From assembly GCA_942493325.1 (NCBI GenBank), contig OW818689.1:1798001-1862000 (forward strand): a stretch of DNA of 64,000 nucleotides. The letters run 5' to 3'. Numbering within the stretch: position 1 is the stretch's first letter; each line of letters begins with the position of its first letter. The stretch comes from JAAFHB01 sp942493325. GTDB taxonomy: Bacteria > Bacteroidota > Bacteroidia > Bacteroidales > Prolixibacteraceae. The notes beneath the pieces were generated by a model that had not been told where the DNA came from, ran no database searches, and was given only the letters and a program-made list of their open reading frames with translations. The position numbers were made by a program, and so were the translations under genes. Positions 1-9,708 of this stretch are shown in pieces.

Positions 1-1851
1 TTTAATTTCCGTTGTGAAATCATTTGCAGCGCCGGGCCATTGAGGCAGTAACAGGACCGAAACTGTCACATTTCCGGCGGGTTCAGTCATTCGTGCCATC
101 AAACGACTAACGCCAATATTTTCTTTCTGAGGTTTAGTCTGTTGCGCCGATTCGGAAGTAAAGACGGCATTGTCCGGGGAGAGAATTTTAGCAATCAGCT
201 TTTGTCCGCCCAAAGTGAGTTCAGCCTGCTTCGGATTGCTGATTTGAATCGTGGCATCAGTGGTTATTCCCCAGGCTATATCTCCAGTCCTGGATAGAAT
301 AAATTCATCCTGGATCAGTATTGCTTTGTGCCCGCCGATAACTTTTAAACCTCGTTGGGCCGAACTTGCATAATCGCGGTATGCTTCTGTAAAATCAACC
401 ACGGCATAGGGTTCTGCAATGTCTTCACCATGCTTTAAGAATCTGGAAACGGCATCTTCCCGCTGACTTGTACCACTTAGCATGGGCACATTGTGACTTG
501 ATGAGTTAAGCCGGTAATACGTATAGCGTTTACTGCCAAAATAATCGGGAAGATTATAGTCGTCAGAACCAAGGTCACGTACCCAACGAACACCTAACGC
601 ATCCAGCTCAAAATTGCCGAGGTCAAGATGCGCGTGGTTAACCTTGTTGTAACCGGCTTTGAAGCCTACCCACAGCGCATTCGGATCAGTCCATGAACTT
701 CGTGAAAAATACAGCGAAACTTTCCCGTCAAAAAACTTGTCAAGGTCCCTCTGCGCAGCGGAGTTTGAATAAGGACGGTACCAGACAACATCGTAAACAT
801 TTGCTTTACGCGTTTCGAGTTGTTCGATCACAAAATCTGAAAAATGATTATTGTTATAGACATTGGCCAGCCACATATCAGGATGGGGAGCGCCGAGCTT
901 CGACTTCTCGCCCGCGTCAGCATAATTGAGCATGTATCCGGATGGTCCCGCTGAATAAATCGGGAAATAACCGGTTAAATTCATCCCCGATAGTTGGGTT
1001 AATCCAAAATCCTTTCCCAATGCAGTTTGCAGTGCCGAAATTCCGTATGCCGTATAATCTGTGGCATATCCCCAATAACCCGGACCTTCACCCCAAACTC
1101 CATCAGGACCATAACTTTTCAGGGCATAGGGCAAATATTCAATGGCTTTAGGAATAATGTATAAAGCCAGGGCAGGATCGGTTTCGGCCACCGCAAGTGC
1201 CCCGATAGTTAAGCCACTGTTACATACCTGGTTCCAGTTGTGATCGACCTTTGTCCACCAGGCCTTATTAATATAGGCAAGTTTTCCCTGGTTGAGTCCC
1301 AGTTTGATCAGACCTGCCCTGATCTCGTCACGTGTTGCCTGGTTCATCTTGTTATAAAGCCAGTCGTAGCCGATGCCCACGGCATGCGTCATCTCAGCAA
1401 CATCCAGAAAATGTGACGGATTCCAGTCGTCAAAGGCACAAACGGTACGCATATTTCCGATGGCCGCGCCCAAATATTTTTCATTGCCAGTCCAACGGTA
1501 AGCAAAAGCAAGGTTATAAACGCGTAAAAGACACTCCCGGCTTTTGTCGAGCAGACGGGGGCCTATTAAAATATGCTGGATCGGCGATTTTACAAGATCT
1601 TTCTCCGCCTGCGCGATAACATCAGCTGCATATCTGTTAAGGCGGGTATCAGTAATACTTAATGTTTTTAATTCCTGAAGCCGCACATCGGTTAAAAGCA
1701 GACGCGGATGCTCATTTTGAAGCGTGCTAAGGACTCCTGTGAATTTGATTTCAGGAACTTCTGCTGCAGGTTCCTTCTTTTTACACGACCCTAATGAGGC
1801 AGATTGCAATACTATAATGATGATTAATAAAATAGAATTAATTTGGTTCAT
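1..1851 (-). CDS. Heparinase II/III family lipoprotein (partial, runs off the left edge)
   Basis: The minus-strand frame is open from an ATG at 1851 to base 1 (617 codons) without a stop, so the C-terminus lies outside the window. The protein starts with a lipoprotein signal peptide (LGSC, Cys23), so it is probably anchored to a membrane and perhaps surface exposed. An alpha-helical toroid domain follows, with the motif DDWNPSHFLD near residue 141, then NWNQVCNSG (Asn205) and GEGPGYWGYAT (Tyr259). A beta-sandwich region carries NHAHLDLGNFELD. The Asn-to-Tyr spacing of 54 residues equals that known for heparinase III (Asn240/Tyr294), so the eliminase residues look present. It is a close paralogue of the genes at 11832 and 16449. 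Known family members cleave uronate-containing polysaccharides by beta-elimination; the substrate of this one is not assignable. It is the most distal PUL gene visible. Confidence 0.88.
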   Translation of the reverse strand, partial: MNQINSILLIIIIVLQSASLGSCKKKEPAAEVPEIKFTGVLSTLQNEHPRLLLTDVRLQELKTLSITDTRLNRYAADVIAQAEKDLVKSPIQHILIGPRLLDKSRECLLRVYNLAFAYRWTGNEKYLGAAIGNMRTVCAFDDWNPSHFLDVAEMTHAVGIGYDWLYNKMNQATRDEIRAGLIKLGLNQGKLAYINKAWWTKVDHNWNQVCNSGLTIGALAVAETDPALALYIIPKAIEYLPYALKSYGPDGVWGEGPGYWGYATDYTAYGISALQTALGKDFGLTQLSGMNLTGYFPIYSAGPSGYMLNYADAGEKSKLGAPHPDMWLANVYNNNHFSDFVIEQLETRKANVYDVVWYRPYSNSAAQRDLDKFFDGKVSLYFSRSSWTDPNALWVGFKAGYNKVNHAHLDLGNFELDALGVRWVRDLGSDDYNLPDYFGSKRYTYYRLNSSSHNVPMLSGTSQREDAVSRFLKHGEDIAEPYAVVDFTEAYRDYASSAQRGLKVIGGHKAILIQDEFILSRTGDIAWGITTDATIQISNPKQAELTLGGQKLIAKILSPDNAVFTSESAQQTKPQKENIGVSRLMARMTEPAGNVTVSVLLLPQWPGAANDFTTEIK

Positions 1852-1938
1852 AAGAATATAATTTGGTTTTTAAGCTCCGCACATGAAATCGCTTTTATTT
1901 TCAGATGCACTTTAACTACGAAAATTGATACACCATAA

Positions 1939-4014
1939 TTAATTAACCGATGCTGGAATAAATTTCATTCCTGCCCCGGTGCTGTTCGAAAAAGGAACAT
2001 CGATTTCCCATTGCCTTTTTTCCGGATCGGTCACCAAAACTTTTATTGAACTGGCATCCTGCGATACTATTTCAGCCTGAATGGCCGGAGTTTTGCCCGG
2101 TGAAGGCCATAATATCCACACGAAAGTTGCATCAGAGTTCAGTTTTTTGGAGTAGATACTTGTAGTGTTGGGTTCATAGTTATTGTATTCCTTGCTGTAC
2201 CACCCCTGGATGGTCGGTTTTTCCTGTCCTTTAACCTGGGTAACTTTCCAGTCAGAGGCACCAACAGGAATGATTTGAAGATTACCACGTTCGTTCTTTG
2301 TCATTACAACTGCATTGGCTCCGGACTGAACTGCACAACCGGGGTGCCAGTGCCAAAGCGCTTCAATGTTTCGGGGCCGGTCGGTTTTAAGATGATCGGC
2401 AATTACCCAGAATTTGCCACGCACATACATCACTGAGCGGGTGTGGCTGAAGGTTCCTTCCAAACCAATGAATTTATCAAAGGAACCTGTGCCATAATCA
2501 AAATCTTTGCTGATTGAAAAATTGGATACGGCCAATGGCGCTGTTGCCACTTTAGGTCCATCAGCCTGACCTTTTCCGTCAACTATAATCACGTTATGAC
2601 TTTGACTGCCGGTTGCATATTTTCTGAATTTATCGGCCACTTCACCCCGGTAGGCAAACCGTCCTCCATCGACCAGAAAATCGCGGCCGTAAGACACCAC
2701 CGATAAATGCAGCTTATCGTTGTGCTGATGCCCGCTTCCCCATGGGCCAATATCAAAAAAGGACCATTGGGCATCGGTTCCAAAATCACTCCTTGAAATT
2801 AAATGCCCGGTATAAGGAAAAATGAAAGATGGACCGGTTTTGGGTTTGATCCCTTTTTCGCCATTCGTGGCAATAAATGTCCAATCGGGCCGTTCATATG
2901 AAGATGCTGCTTTCAGAATAGATTCACGGTTATTGTTCAGGTCTGCATCGTTGTTCAGCAAACCAAAACCATCGGGACGCATAGTCAGGGCGAGGTAATT
3001 CCACATGTCCTCCAATGTTTTCGTGTAATATTCAGGAAGCGCTACATTTGTTCTTTTGCAAATTTCAGCAAACTGGTTAAAATTCGCAAGGGCTACATGG
3101 TGATAGCTCGACGTGAGCTCAGTTTGAACCCCATCGGGATAAATCTGATCTTTCATACTGGCTACCATAGTTTTGATGGAATATTCCATCCACCCTGCTG
3201 ATTCCTTAAACTCGGGCCATGAGGAAGCAACGGTTGCCAGGCCTGATATTTCCATGGTCAGCCAGTTTCCCTGGGCATGAAAATTCCGGGCATAATGGGC
3301 ATGCTGCGGAAGGCTGCTTAAAATCAGCAACTGGGTGGCAGGAGTGATCATTCGGGTATTCCAAAGCTCGTAAAAGACTTTAGACCAAACCTTTGCACGG
3401 AAGCTGACTTCAAGTCCGCGCCACATCGCCGTGCTGCTTTTTACGCCGGGATATGGCCAACTGCTGATGATCCAGTCCTGAGTGAAGTCATCAATATATC
3501 TTACATATTTTGGATTCCCCGTTTCCGAGTATACGCTTAATAGTTCATTCACTGGATAATGACGGTTGAGCGCCCATGCCCACTCGATATCATCTTCGGG
3601 ACCGGTATGTGCCCATTTCAAATGCCCGTCGATTCGGGGAACCTGTCCTGAAACATTCTGAAATGTGTAAGTATCCTGAAGAATTGAATCGGCTAAAGCG
3701 GTCGATTTCTGCGAAACCGCGGGTAATTCTTTCTGAACCAGTTTTGATTTACCGTAGTAATTCAGCAGGTTTTTGCAGGCCAGGGGAATGTTGTTGCTTT
3801 CGTAAGCCTTTTTCACTTCCTGCAACCCCGGAAAGCCGAGATTCAGGTTTTGAAAAATGTACTGCATTTTTTCAGGGTAAGCAGCACAAACCTCCTCCAC
3901 CGTTTGCATTTTTGCCCGGCTGTTCTGAGCATAAACACCTGATCCTGACGATAAAATTAATGTGCAAACGATAAAAAGTACACTTAATGTTCCTGAAAGC
4001 AGTTTGGGTTTCAT
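1939..4014 (-). CDS. Heparinase III-like polysaccharide lyase (PL12-type fold)
   Basis: A 691-residue secreted enzyme. The open frame extends to 4098, but the ATG at 4014 is preferred because it begins directly with a signal peptide (MKPKLLSGTL..., cleavage after VYA near residue 29) and avoids overlap with the upstream gene, which ends at 4073. The N-terminal heparinase toroid carries GNWLTME (Asn250) and SSYHHVA (Tyr304), and the C-terminal beta-sandwich carries GHQHNDKLHL (His429/431). The 54-residue Asn-Tyr spacing matches heparinase III. The YPDG motif before the tyrosine and the NGEKG loop are shared with the PL12 protein at 18424. By family it would depolymerise a glycosaminoglycan or similar acidic glycan in the periplasm or at the surface. 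The exact PL family and substrate are inferred, not proven. Confidence 0.85.
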   Translation of the reverse strand: MKPKLLSGTLSVLFIVCTLILSSGSGVYAQNSRAKMQTVEEVCAAYPEKMQYIFQNLNLGFPGLQEVKKAYESNNIPLACKNLLNYYGKSKLVQKELPAVSQKSTALADSILQDTYTFQNVSGQVPRIDGHLKWAHTGPEDDIEWAWALNRHYPVNELLSVYSETGNPKYVRYIDDFTQDWIISSWPYPGVKSSTAMWRGLEVSFRAKVWSKVFYELWNTRMITPATQLLILSSLPQHAHYARNFHAQGNWLTMEISGLATVASSWPEFKESAGWMEYSIKTMVASMKDQIYPDGVQTELTSSYHHVALANFNQFAEICKRTNVALPEYYTKTLEDMWNYLALTMRPDGFGLLNNDADLNNNRESILKAASSYERPDWTFIATNGEKGIKPKTGPSFIFPYTGHLISRSDFGTDAQWSFFDIGPWGSGHQHNDKLHLSVVSYGRDFLVDGGRFAYRGEVADKFRKYATGSQSHNVIIVDGKGQADGPKVATAPLAVSNFSISKDFDYGTGSFDKFIGLEGTFSHTRSVMYVRGKFWVIADHLKTDRPRNIEALWHWHPGCAVQSGANAVVMTKNERGNLQIIPVGASDWKVTQVKGQEKPTIQGWYSKEYNNYEPNTTSIYSKKLNSDATFVWILWPSPGKTPAIQAEIVSQDASSIKVLVTDPEKRQWEIDVPFSNSTGAGMKFIPASVN

Positions 4015-4072
4015 AACTTCATTTTTTAAATCAATAATCCTTACTTCATTCAACCTGCATAACAGAATCCGC

Positions 4073-6223
4073 CTACTTTGCAGAAAAATGCACCTCACCT
4101 TTTGGTACCATCACTTCCACAAAATCGTTTCCTGAACTTATCACGTTTGCGGCAGGTACGAATTTTAAATCTGAAATGCCGGGACCTTTTAACCTGACTT
4201 TTGTTCCATCAGAAATAATGATGCCATCCCTGCCTCGTGCACAGATTGATATAAGAGCATCTGATTCGAAACCTACGCTGTTCTGCATAAATTGCGTCCC
4301 TTTTCTGACGAAATAGAATTGATTTCCGGCAGTTGATTTCCGGCAGATTACAGCCTTTGCAATAAATGAGATATCGTCAAAAGAATTAAGCTTTTCACCC
4401 GACGACTCCAGAATTATATCGCTCAGTTCAGCCGTATGCCTGATGGAACTTCCGGAGAAATTTGCATCGGCAATCCGGGTTAAAGGTGGTTTCGGATGGC
4501 TGACCTGGTAAGGAAATAAAATCGTTACCAGATTGAATTTTCCATCAGAACCGACGTTATAAACCGATTCCAGCCGGTTGTGTTCGGGGTAACCCGGATA
4601 CCGGTCGGGAACCGCTGATTGTACTTTTTCGACCGTTACCCTAACGGGTGCAGTTGCATAAAAAATGGAAAGTTTCGCGCCCGTCACCGTGGGTTGGTGA
4701 TCAATTTCGGCAAGGTATTCTTTTTCGGATTCCACTACCGAAACGCTGGTTTCATTGGCTGGGTGCAGATAATTTTTTACCAGTTCGCCGGGTGAGGCTG
4801 TAAGTTCATCAAAGATAACACTGTATGCATTGGCATTGTCTGCCGCATGAACCAATACCACATTTCGGAAATGATTTTTGCCCGGCAGCGCACCGCCCGA
4901 AGAACCACTGGCATAATCCAGTTTGTCGGCAGTAAAGCCTTCCACAATGCCTCCTCCTAATCGTGATGCATGGTTTAATCCGTTAATAGTAAGGGTATTG
5001 TTCAGAAAAGCAGCACGGGTTGGTTCACCTAACCGGCCACCATTCACGAGCAGCCGGTTTCCGTAACCCGATAAGCTTAGTCCGTTCACTTCGTTGTGGG
5101 TATGCCATTCGTCCTGCGACATGATGTTGTATAAACCCATTTGCAGTCCATTTGGATTATCACCTTTTTCGCGCAGAAAAGCTCCGCCATTTTTAAAGAT
5201 TTTGCTCGTTGGCACAATCGGTTCAGGCAAGGCTGATTTAGGCAAAATATAGCTGAGAATATTTCCTTTGGCTTTTACTCCCTGATGAAACCAGGCCGCG
5301 TATCCGGCAGCTTCACTATCAAAGTTAACTACCCGACGATGAAGTAAATCGTTGTTGATTCCCTGATTTGGCAGCATATCGCCAATGATTACCATTTCTT
5401 TGGAACAGTTTACACTGGAGCCAAAAAGCCATCGCTGGAATTTCTGAATCCGTACGTTGTTGTAATACCTTTTATCGATTCCTGTAAATTCCAAAACATC
5501 CATGTAACCCGATTTGGACAAACGGCTGTCACCTCCTCCAACCCTTTCCCAGGCATAGTGTGTGGTGACCGGGCTCACGCCATCTTCAGTAATCTGGGCC
5601 ATTATACCGTTGAAATAATTGTCGTCGGGTGAGGTGCGTTTGCCGTTGTAAATATCCCAGGTGCCATGCGTGCCCGAACGTACATCCTGCCACGAACCAT
5701 TCCGGTTGATGAGCGAAGTTTGTTTCAGAATTACGGCTTCGCACTGCTGGATTTCGGTTTCGGAAAGTGCATCATGCACAATATCAAGCGCCAAAATGGC
5801 CATAAAAAATGATCCCATCGGCGGAACAACGCCACCCCAGTCGCCACCTTCCTTAACACTGATTTTTGAATACTGGTTTATTAAGGCATCTCTGACCCGG
5901 TTGGCATGTTTCTGTGCATTCGGCTCATCTAAAATATAAGCCAGGGCAGCGGCTCCCACATAATACTGCAGGTCGTAAGCATCGCTTTTACTCCCGTTTG
6001 CCGATCGGGAAATGGCATCTTCTTTCATCGATTTCCAAGGCTCTGCATTTGCCTTGCTTCTCAAATCGGGGAACTGCTCTTTTTTAACAATCAGAAACGG
6101 ATGACCGGATACTTCTTTTGGATTTTCCTCAATTACATCATCAGCTTTCGCTTTGCACGAAAGAAACAGCAGAATCAGGCTCAGATTCAGAAGAACTATT
6201 TTTAAACGATTCAATTTCAACAT
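4073..6223 (-). CDS. Heparinase II/III-like lipoprotein with an altered Asn motif
   Basis: A 716-residue lipoprotein. The open frame continues upstream to 7852, but the ATG at 6223 is followed at once by a classic lipoprotein signal peptide (LLFLSC, Cys23), so this is where the protein should begin; the upstream part belongs to a different heparinase gene whose stop codon is missing. The N-terminal half is alpha-helical, and the C-terminal half has EWHTHNEVNGLSL and a following Gly/Asn-rich stretch typical of the Hepar_II_III beta-sandwich. Where related lyases have an Asn in an N-H-G-T-W motif, this protein reads THGTW (near residue 185), so the usual charge-neutralising Asn appears replaced by Thr. 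A Tyr in THYAWERVG (near 223) and the His of the HTHNE motif remain. It may be an unusual lyase or a binding or non-catalytic homologue. Confidence 0.75.
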   Translation of the reverse strand: MLKLNRLKIVLLNLSLILLFLSCKAKADDVIEENPKEVSGHPFLIVKKEQFPDLRSKANAEPWKSMKEDAISRSANGSKSDAYDLQYYVGAAALAYILDEPNAQKHANRVRDALINQYSKISVKEGGDWGGVVPPMGSFFMAILALDIVHDALSETEIQQCEAVILKQTSLINRNGSWQDVRSGTHGTWDIYNGKRTSPDDNYFNGIMAQITEDGVSPVTTHYAWERVGGGDSRLSKSGYMDVLEFTGIDKRYYNNVRIQKFQRWLFGSSVNCSKEMVIIGDMLPNQGINNDLLHRRVVNFDSEAAGYAAWFHQGVKAKGNILSYILPKSALPEPIVPTSKIFKNGGAFLREKGDNPNGLQMGLYNIMSQDEWHTHNEVNGLSLSGYGNRLLVNGGRLGEPTRAAFLNNTLTINGLNHASRLGGGIVEGFTADKLDYASGSSGGALPGKNHFRNVVLVHAADNANAYSVIFDELTASPGELVKNYLHPANETSVSVVESEKEYLAEIDHQPTVTGAKLSIFYATAPVRVTVEKVQSAVPDRYPGYPEHNRLESVYNVGSDGKFNLVTILFPYQVSHPKPPLTRIADANFSGSSIRHTAELSDIILESSGEKLNSFDDISFIAKAVICRKSTAGNQFYFVRKGTQFMQNSVGFESDALISICARGRDGIIISDGTKVRLKGPGISDLKFVPAANVISSGNDFVEVMVPKGEVHFSAK

Positions 6224-8181
6224 TATAAATTTTAATTTCGGGGTACTTACCTGCCCATTAATCACCAGTTCGTTGTTGCCTTTTAATTTCGGATTTTTGA
6301 TTGCAAATACAATGCGTGTGATTCCTTCGGGCCAGTATCTTTTTAAACCGCTGTCGGTAACTTCGTTGAATTCAATTTTTGGTGAAACCGATTTTGCATT
6401 GTATTTCAGCAAAAGGGTGAATCCATCGCCCTTGAGTTGCAGTGTTCCCGGTGCGATTTCCGAAACTTTGCTGTAAGTAACCAAATTAAGTGTGGTTGGC
6501 TGGCCGGTCAACTTGTTCAGTTCGTAATTATCCTGAATAACAAATTTTTTGCCGCGTTCGAATTGATAAGTACGCACCCATTTTTTTACTTCTGCTTCTT
6601 TCGGATAGGCGCCAGCAATGTCAGTGGAGAAAACAGCAGTTTTGGCATCGGCCGTAAAATTCGTGTTTTTTGCTTTAAATTCTCTTCCTTCATGCTGATC
6701 GATTCCGTTAATTTTTGGCAGGTTATGGTATTGCGACTGCATGGTCCAGATCTCGTAACGGCGACTGCTGAATGTTTTCGCGGTGTAAGTTTCGCGGCCA
6801 ATATCAATCAAACACGGTTTTCCGTTAAAATACATCACACAGGTTCCCAAATCGTTGTGGTTATGGCTTTCGGCATTGTGACCGCCTTTGGCTGCAAAGA
6901 AAAATCCATCGGTTGAGCCTTTTTTATCGCGGGCGCCGGCAGCTTCCAGTTGAGGTAGCCAAAAATCGCTGATTAGCGCATCTTCTGCCGGAGCATCTTC
7001 AATTTCCTTTAAGTGCATCAACTGCATAATCTGTTCGTCAATTTTGCCTCCGGGTGTATTCTGTCCCCAATTATCTTTTTTAGCCAGGAAAGCCCCAAAT
7101 TTCTGCATAGTCGGGTCGTTGATATCCTTGCCGTAGCTGTAAATGATTTGCGGACGACCCCCTGTTGTTGCATCGGCATCGGCAAAATTGATGAAATACG
7201 GATAGTTGATGTAGGCTTTGTAAATGTAGCTGCCCATATTTTGAACCAGCGGATTGTCATATACATCAAACTTATTGTTGGTGGCCCGCTTCAACAAATC
7301 AAGACATTGGTACAACGATGCACCGGCCCTGCCCCAATAGGATGGACCTTCGTCGCAACCACCATCAGCCGGATATTCATTGATAAATGTATCCAGCGAA
7401 CGAACTACCTTTTGAACACCTTTTATTTTTTTATCCTGATCGTCTTCCAGAATCAGGATAGCTGTCAGAATGTTGTGGTTCGTCCACGGGTTCCAGTTGT
7501 TTACCGAACGACTGCCATCAAGGCCCTGCCACCAGAAATCGTTGCGTTCGTAATATGGAATAACCGCCTTTTTCATGATTTCATTTTTCAACCTTTTGGC
7601 AATTAACGGGTGGATTTTATTGAATTCATCTTTAAACAATAGCCAGGTCCACGAAAGCACATTGGCAACTTCACCAACTCCAAGGTCAATAACCGGTTCG
7701 TCGGCATCGGGCAGCCCGTGCGGAGCTTTTTGTGCCGTTAAATGAGCCGACCAGCCCCACCATGTTTGTTCGCTGTAAAACCAAACGCCGTTTACAATCT
7801 GGTCAGTAAAACGACCTTTGCCTTCAGCGAGTTCGCCCATTACCAGGTTCACAAGTGCTTCGCGGGGAGCTGCCCGTAAGCGCCTTGCCTCCGGTCGCCC
7901 GAACGGATAATTTCGATGTAGTCAGTCGCTTTTACCGATGGCCATGTGTAATCCAAGGATTTTTCTGCGTCTTCAATGTATTGGGCTTTTAGCTGGGCTG
8001 GTAGATTATTCCAGAAAGTCCTGTTGTTGTAAGTCGGAAAATTAAGTTCCTGGAAATTCACGGCCAACACTTTTTCTAGTCCTATCGTTTTGGCTTCATT
8101 TTGTAAAACATCCCGTTTTTCAACCGAAAAACTACTGAGTGCCAACAAACACAGGATAAACAAAACTGTAATTTTTTTCAT
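6224..8181 (-). pseudogene. Heparinase II/III family lyase split by a frameshift and lacking its own stop
   Basis: The N-terminus (ATG at 8181, signal peptide MKKITVLFILCLLALSSFS) reads in one frame to a stop at 7849. The protein clearly continues in another frame from about 7866: GDRRQGAYG in the first frame is followed by APREALVNLVMG in the second. The second part has NNWNPWTNHN (Asn119 counted from the ATG at 7852), DEGPSYWGRAG (Tyr172) and GHNAESHNHNDLG, the Asn, Tyr and His motifs of the heparinase II/III fold, with a 53-residue Asn-Tyr spacing. The rejoined protein would be about 650 residues. At its 3' end the frame runs without a stop into the next lipoprotein gene (ATG at 6223); a stop (TAA at 6247-6249) exists in an adjacent frame, so a second indel near 6250 is likely. 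Either sequence errors or a decaying gene; the rest of the coding sequence shows no nonsense codon. Confidence 0.7.
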
Positions 8182-8196
8182 GATCTATTAGTTTAG

Positions 8197-8271
8197 TTAA
8201 AAGAAAGAAGAAATGTCGTATTTTTTTCTTGATTTACCCCTAAATCCCGGTAAAATCGGGACTTTTTTCAT
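8197..8271 (-). other. Duplicated gene-start region with a 24-codon frame (probably not a gene)
   Basis: Between the BNR_4 gene and the split heparinase, the stretch just before the heparinase start is repeated imperfectly. AACTAAACTAATAGATCATG precedes the real start at 8181, and AACTAAACCAATAAAG followed by TCATG precedes a second ATG at 8271 (minus strand). The second ATG opens a 24-codon frame beginning MKKVPILPGFRGKSRKK. A short hairpin (CCCG...CGGG, about 8243-8260) lies inside it. I read this as a tandem duplication of a 5' leader rather than a real small gene. Confidence 0.3.
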
Positions 8272-8304
8272 GACTTTATTGGTTTAGTTGGTTTTCATTC
8301 TTGG

Positions 8305-9702
8305 CTATTTTTTAAGTTTATACAGGTATAACTGGCTGGCTTCAGGCCAGGGTTCGGGCCAGGGTTGGTCACGATTGGCTGGCTGGGTTTCCCATTTCAG
8401 CAGATAACGTGTTTTATCATTTTCACTTTTACCCAAGTCTCCTGAAGTGCGGACCTGCAATCCTTTGAAAGTTCCTTCAAGCTTTGAAATTTGAGCTGGC
8501 GATGCCGGTTTGCGCACTTGTCCGCAGATTTCCATTTTCTCATTCAAGAGAAAAGTACCATTGCCGTATTTGATGTGGCTGTAACCCAGTTCATAGAAAC
8601 CGTCTCCCCGGTTTTTGAAATTGCCGATGCTAACCTCGGTGTTAATACTACCTCCACCTGAGAATTCCCATCTGTATTGCCAGTCGGTGATTTTCTTATT
8701 TTCCCATTTGGTTCCATTAAACCAGGCGACATAGAACTGAAGATTTCCCGACGGATCATATTTATGATAGGCCATCAAAGGTTTCCCTTTGGCGTCGAAA
8801 CAAAGACGTGCCGCCAGGTTGATGATTCCCCCTTTCACCGGGATCGGGTCAACAATGACCGATTTATTGTCAATCGTAACAGGTAGCTTAACGGGCTCAC
8901 CCATTGCATTGAACCAGTTTTTCAGGTCGGGACTCTTCATATACGAAAGATCGTGATTGGTTGCGCAATCTGGAGTGTCACGCCAAACCCAGTACATATG
9001 GTACCAATTATCAGCCATTAAGGTGGGTTGTGACTGGTAGGCATTCATCAGATCCTGCCCGTCGGTGAGCGGCGTATCGAGCAGCCGTTGCCATTGTTTG
9101 GTTTTGCTGTTGTAAATGTTGTAGATCTCGTTCCCGCTACCGCTTGCTCCATCACGATAATGAAAAAGCAGATCCCCTTCCCGGGAATTCATAAAATGAG
9201 GATAAGTGCAACGCTTTTCGTTGGTGCCAATCATGCTCGTCTCCTGCACAAGGGTTGAAATATCATTGGGTTTTGTACTTCTGAAATACGTCAGCGGATG
9301 AACATGCATATTACCTGATAAATGAAGATATCCATCGGGATCTATTCCTAAAGTGACGGAGTTGTGGCTGTCCCACCCAAGTACCGTGCTTGTTCCTCCG
9401 GAAGTTTCGCGTGAAGTGGCCGGCATAATGGTTAATTCAAATTTCGGGTCGTTCAGCTTCCGCTGTCCCACCACCATGTTGCGGCTGGCATTGTAATACG
9501 CAATGTACTGGCGGTTTTTGTGGGTCAGCAGACTAAAGCCCACCGGATGTCCCGCCCAGACTTTATCGATGGCAATCACCTGTTCAACTGTCTCGATGTT
9601 TTTGGTTTCATCAATGACCCGGCTTTTATCGTTGAGATCGGTTTGGGCATAGCCGATAAATGTGATCAGCAAATTCGCCAGAAATAGAAATGAAGTTCTC
9701 AT
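8305..9702 (-). CDS. BNR_4 beta-propeller protein, PL24/PL25-like lyase candidate
   Basis: A 465-residue secreted protein (signal peptide MRTSFLFLANLLITFIGYAQ). The sequence fits the BNR_4 seven-bladed propeller family that includes ulvan lyases of PL24 and PL25. The clearest landmarks are SHNSVTLGIDPDGYLHLSGN followed by MHVHPLTYFRS (residues about 110-145), CTYPHF near 165 and FHYRDGASGSGNE near 180. These supply the His, His, Tyr and Arg that form the active site in the PL24/PL25 enzymes. The complete length and conserved motifs suggest a working enzyme. It lies 6 bp from the heparinase gene at 9709, so the two are probably co-transcribed. Known members cut ulvan between rhamnose-3-sulfate and a uronic acid; whether this one prefers ulvan or another uronate polymer cannot be read from sequence. 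Confidence 0.8.
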   Translation of the reverse strand: MRTSFLFLANLLITFIGYAQTDLNDKSRVIDETKNIETVEQVIAIDKVWAGHPVGFSLLTHKNRQYIAYYNASRNMVVGQRKLNDPKFELTIMPATSRETSGGTSTVLGWDSHNSVTLGIDPDGYLHLSGNMHVHPLTYFRSTKPNDISTLVQETSMIGTNEKRCTYPHFMNSREGDLLFHYRDGASGSGNEIYNIYNSKTKQWQRLLDTPLTDGQDLMNAYQSQPTLMADNWYHMYWVWRDTPDCATNHDLSYMKSPDLKNWFNAMGEPVKLPVTIDNKSVIVDPIPVKGGIINLAARLCFDAKGKPLMAYHKYDPSGNLQFYVAWFNGTKWENKKITDWQYRWEFSGGGSINTEVSIGNFKNRGDGFYELGYSHIKYGNGTFLLNEKMEICGQVRKPASPAQISKLEGTFKGLQVRTSGDLGKSENDKTRYLLKWETQPANRDQPWPEPWPEASQLYLYKLKK

Positions 9703-9708
9703 ATCCGT

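Noticed and set aside
2589..2789. 66-codon frame on the minus strand inside the lyase gene at 1939
   Set aside because: It overlaps a well-conserved lyase sequence in another frame and shows no family features; a shadow frame.
7013..7606. 197-codon plus-strand frame
   Set aside because: It is antisense to the heparinase with motifs intact on the other strand; composition gives no protein family.
4073..7852. A natural 1259-residue double heparinase
   Set aside because: A lipoprotein signal peptide lies at residue 544, and the first half lacks its own N-terminus, so this is two genes merged by indels.
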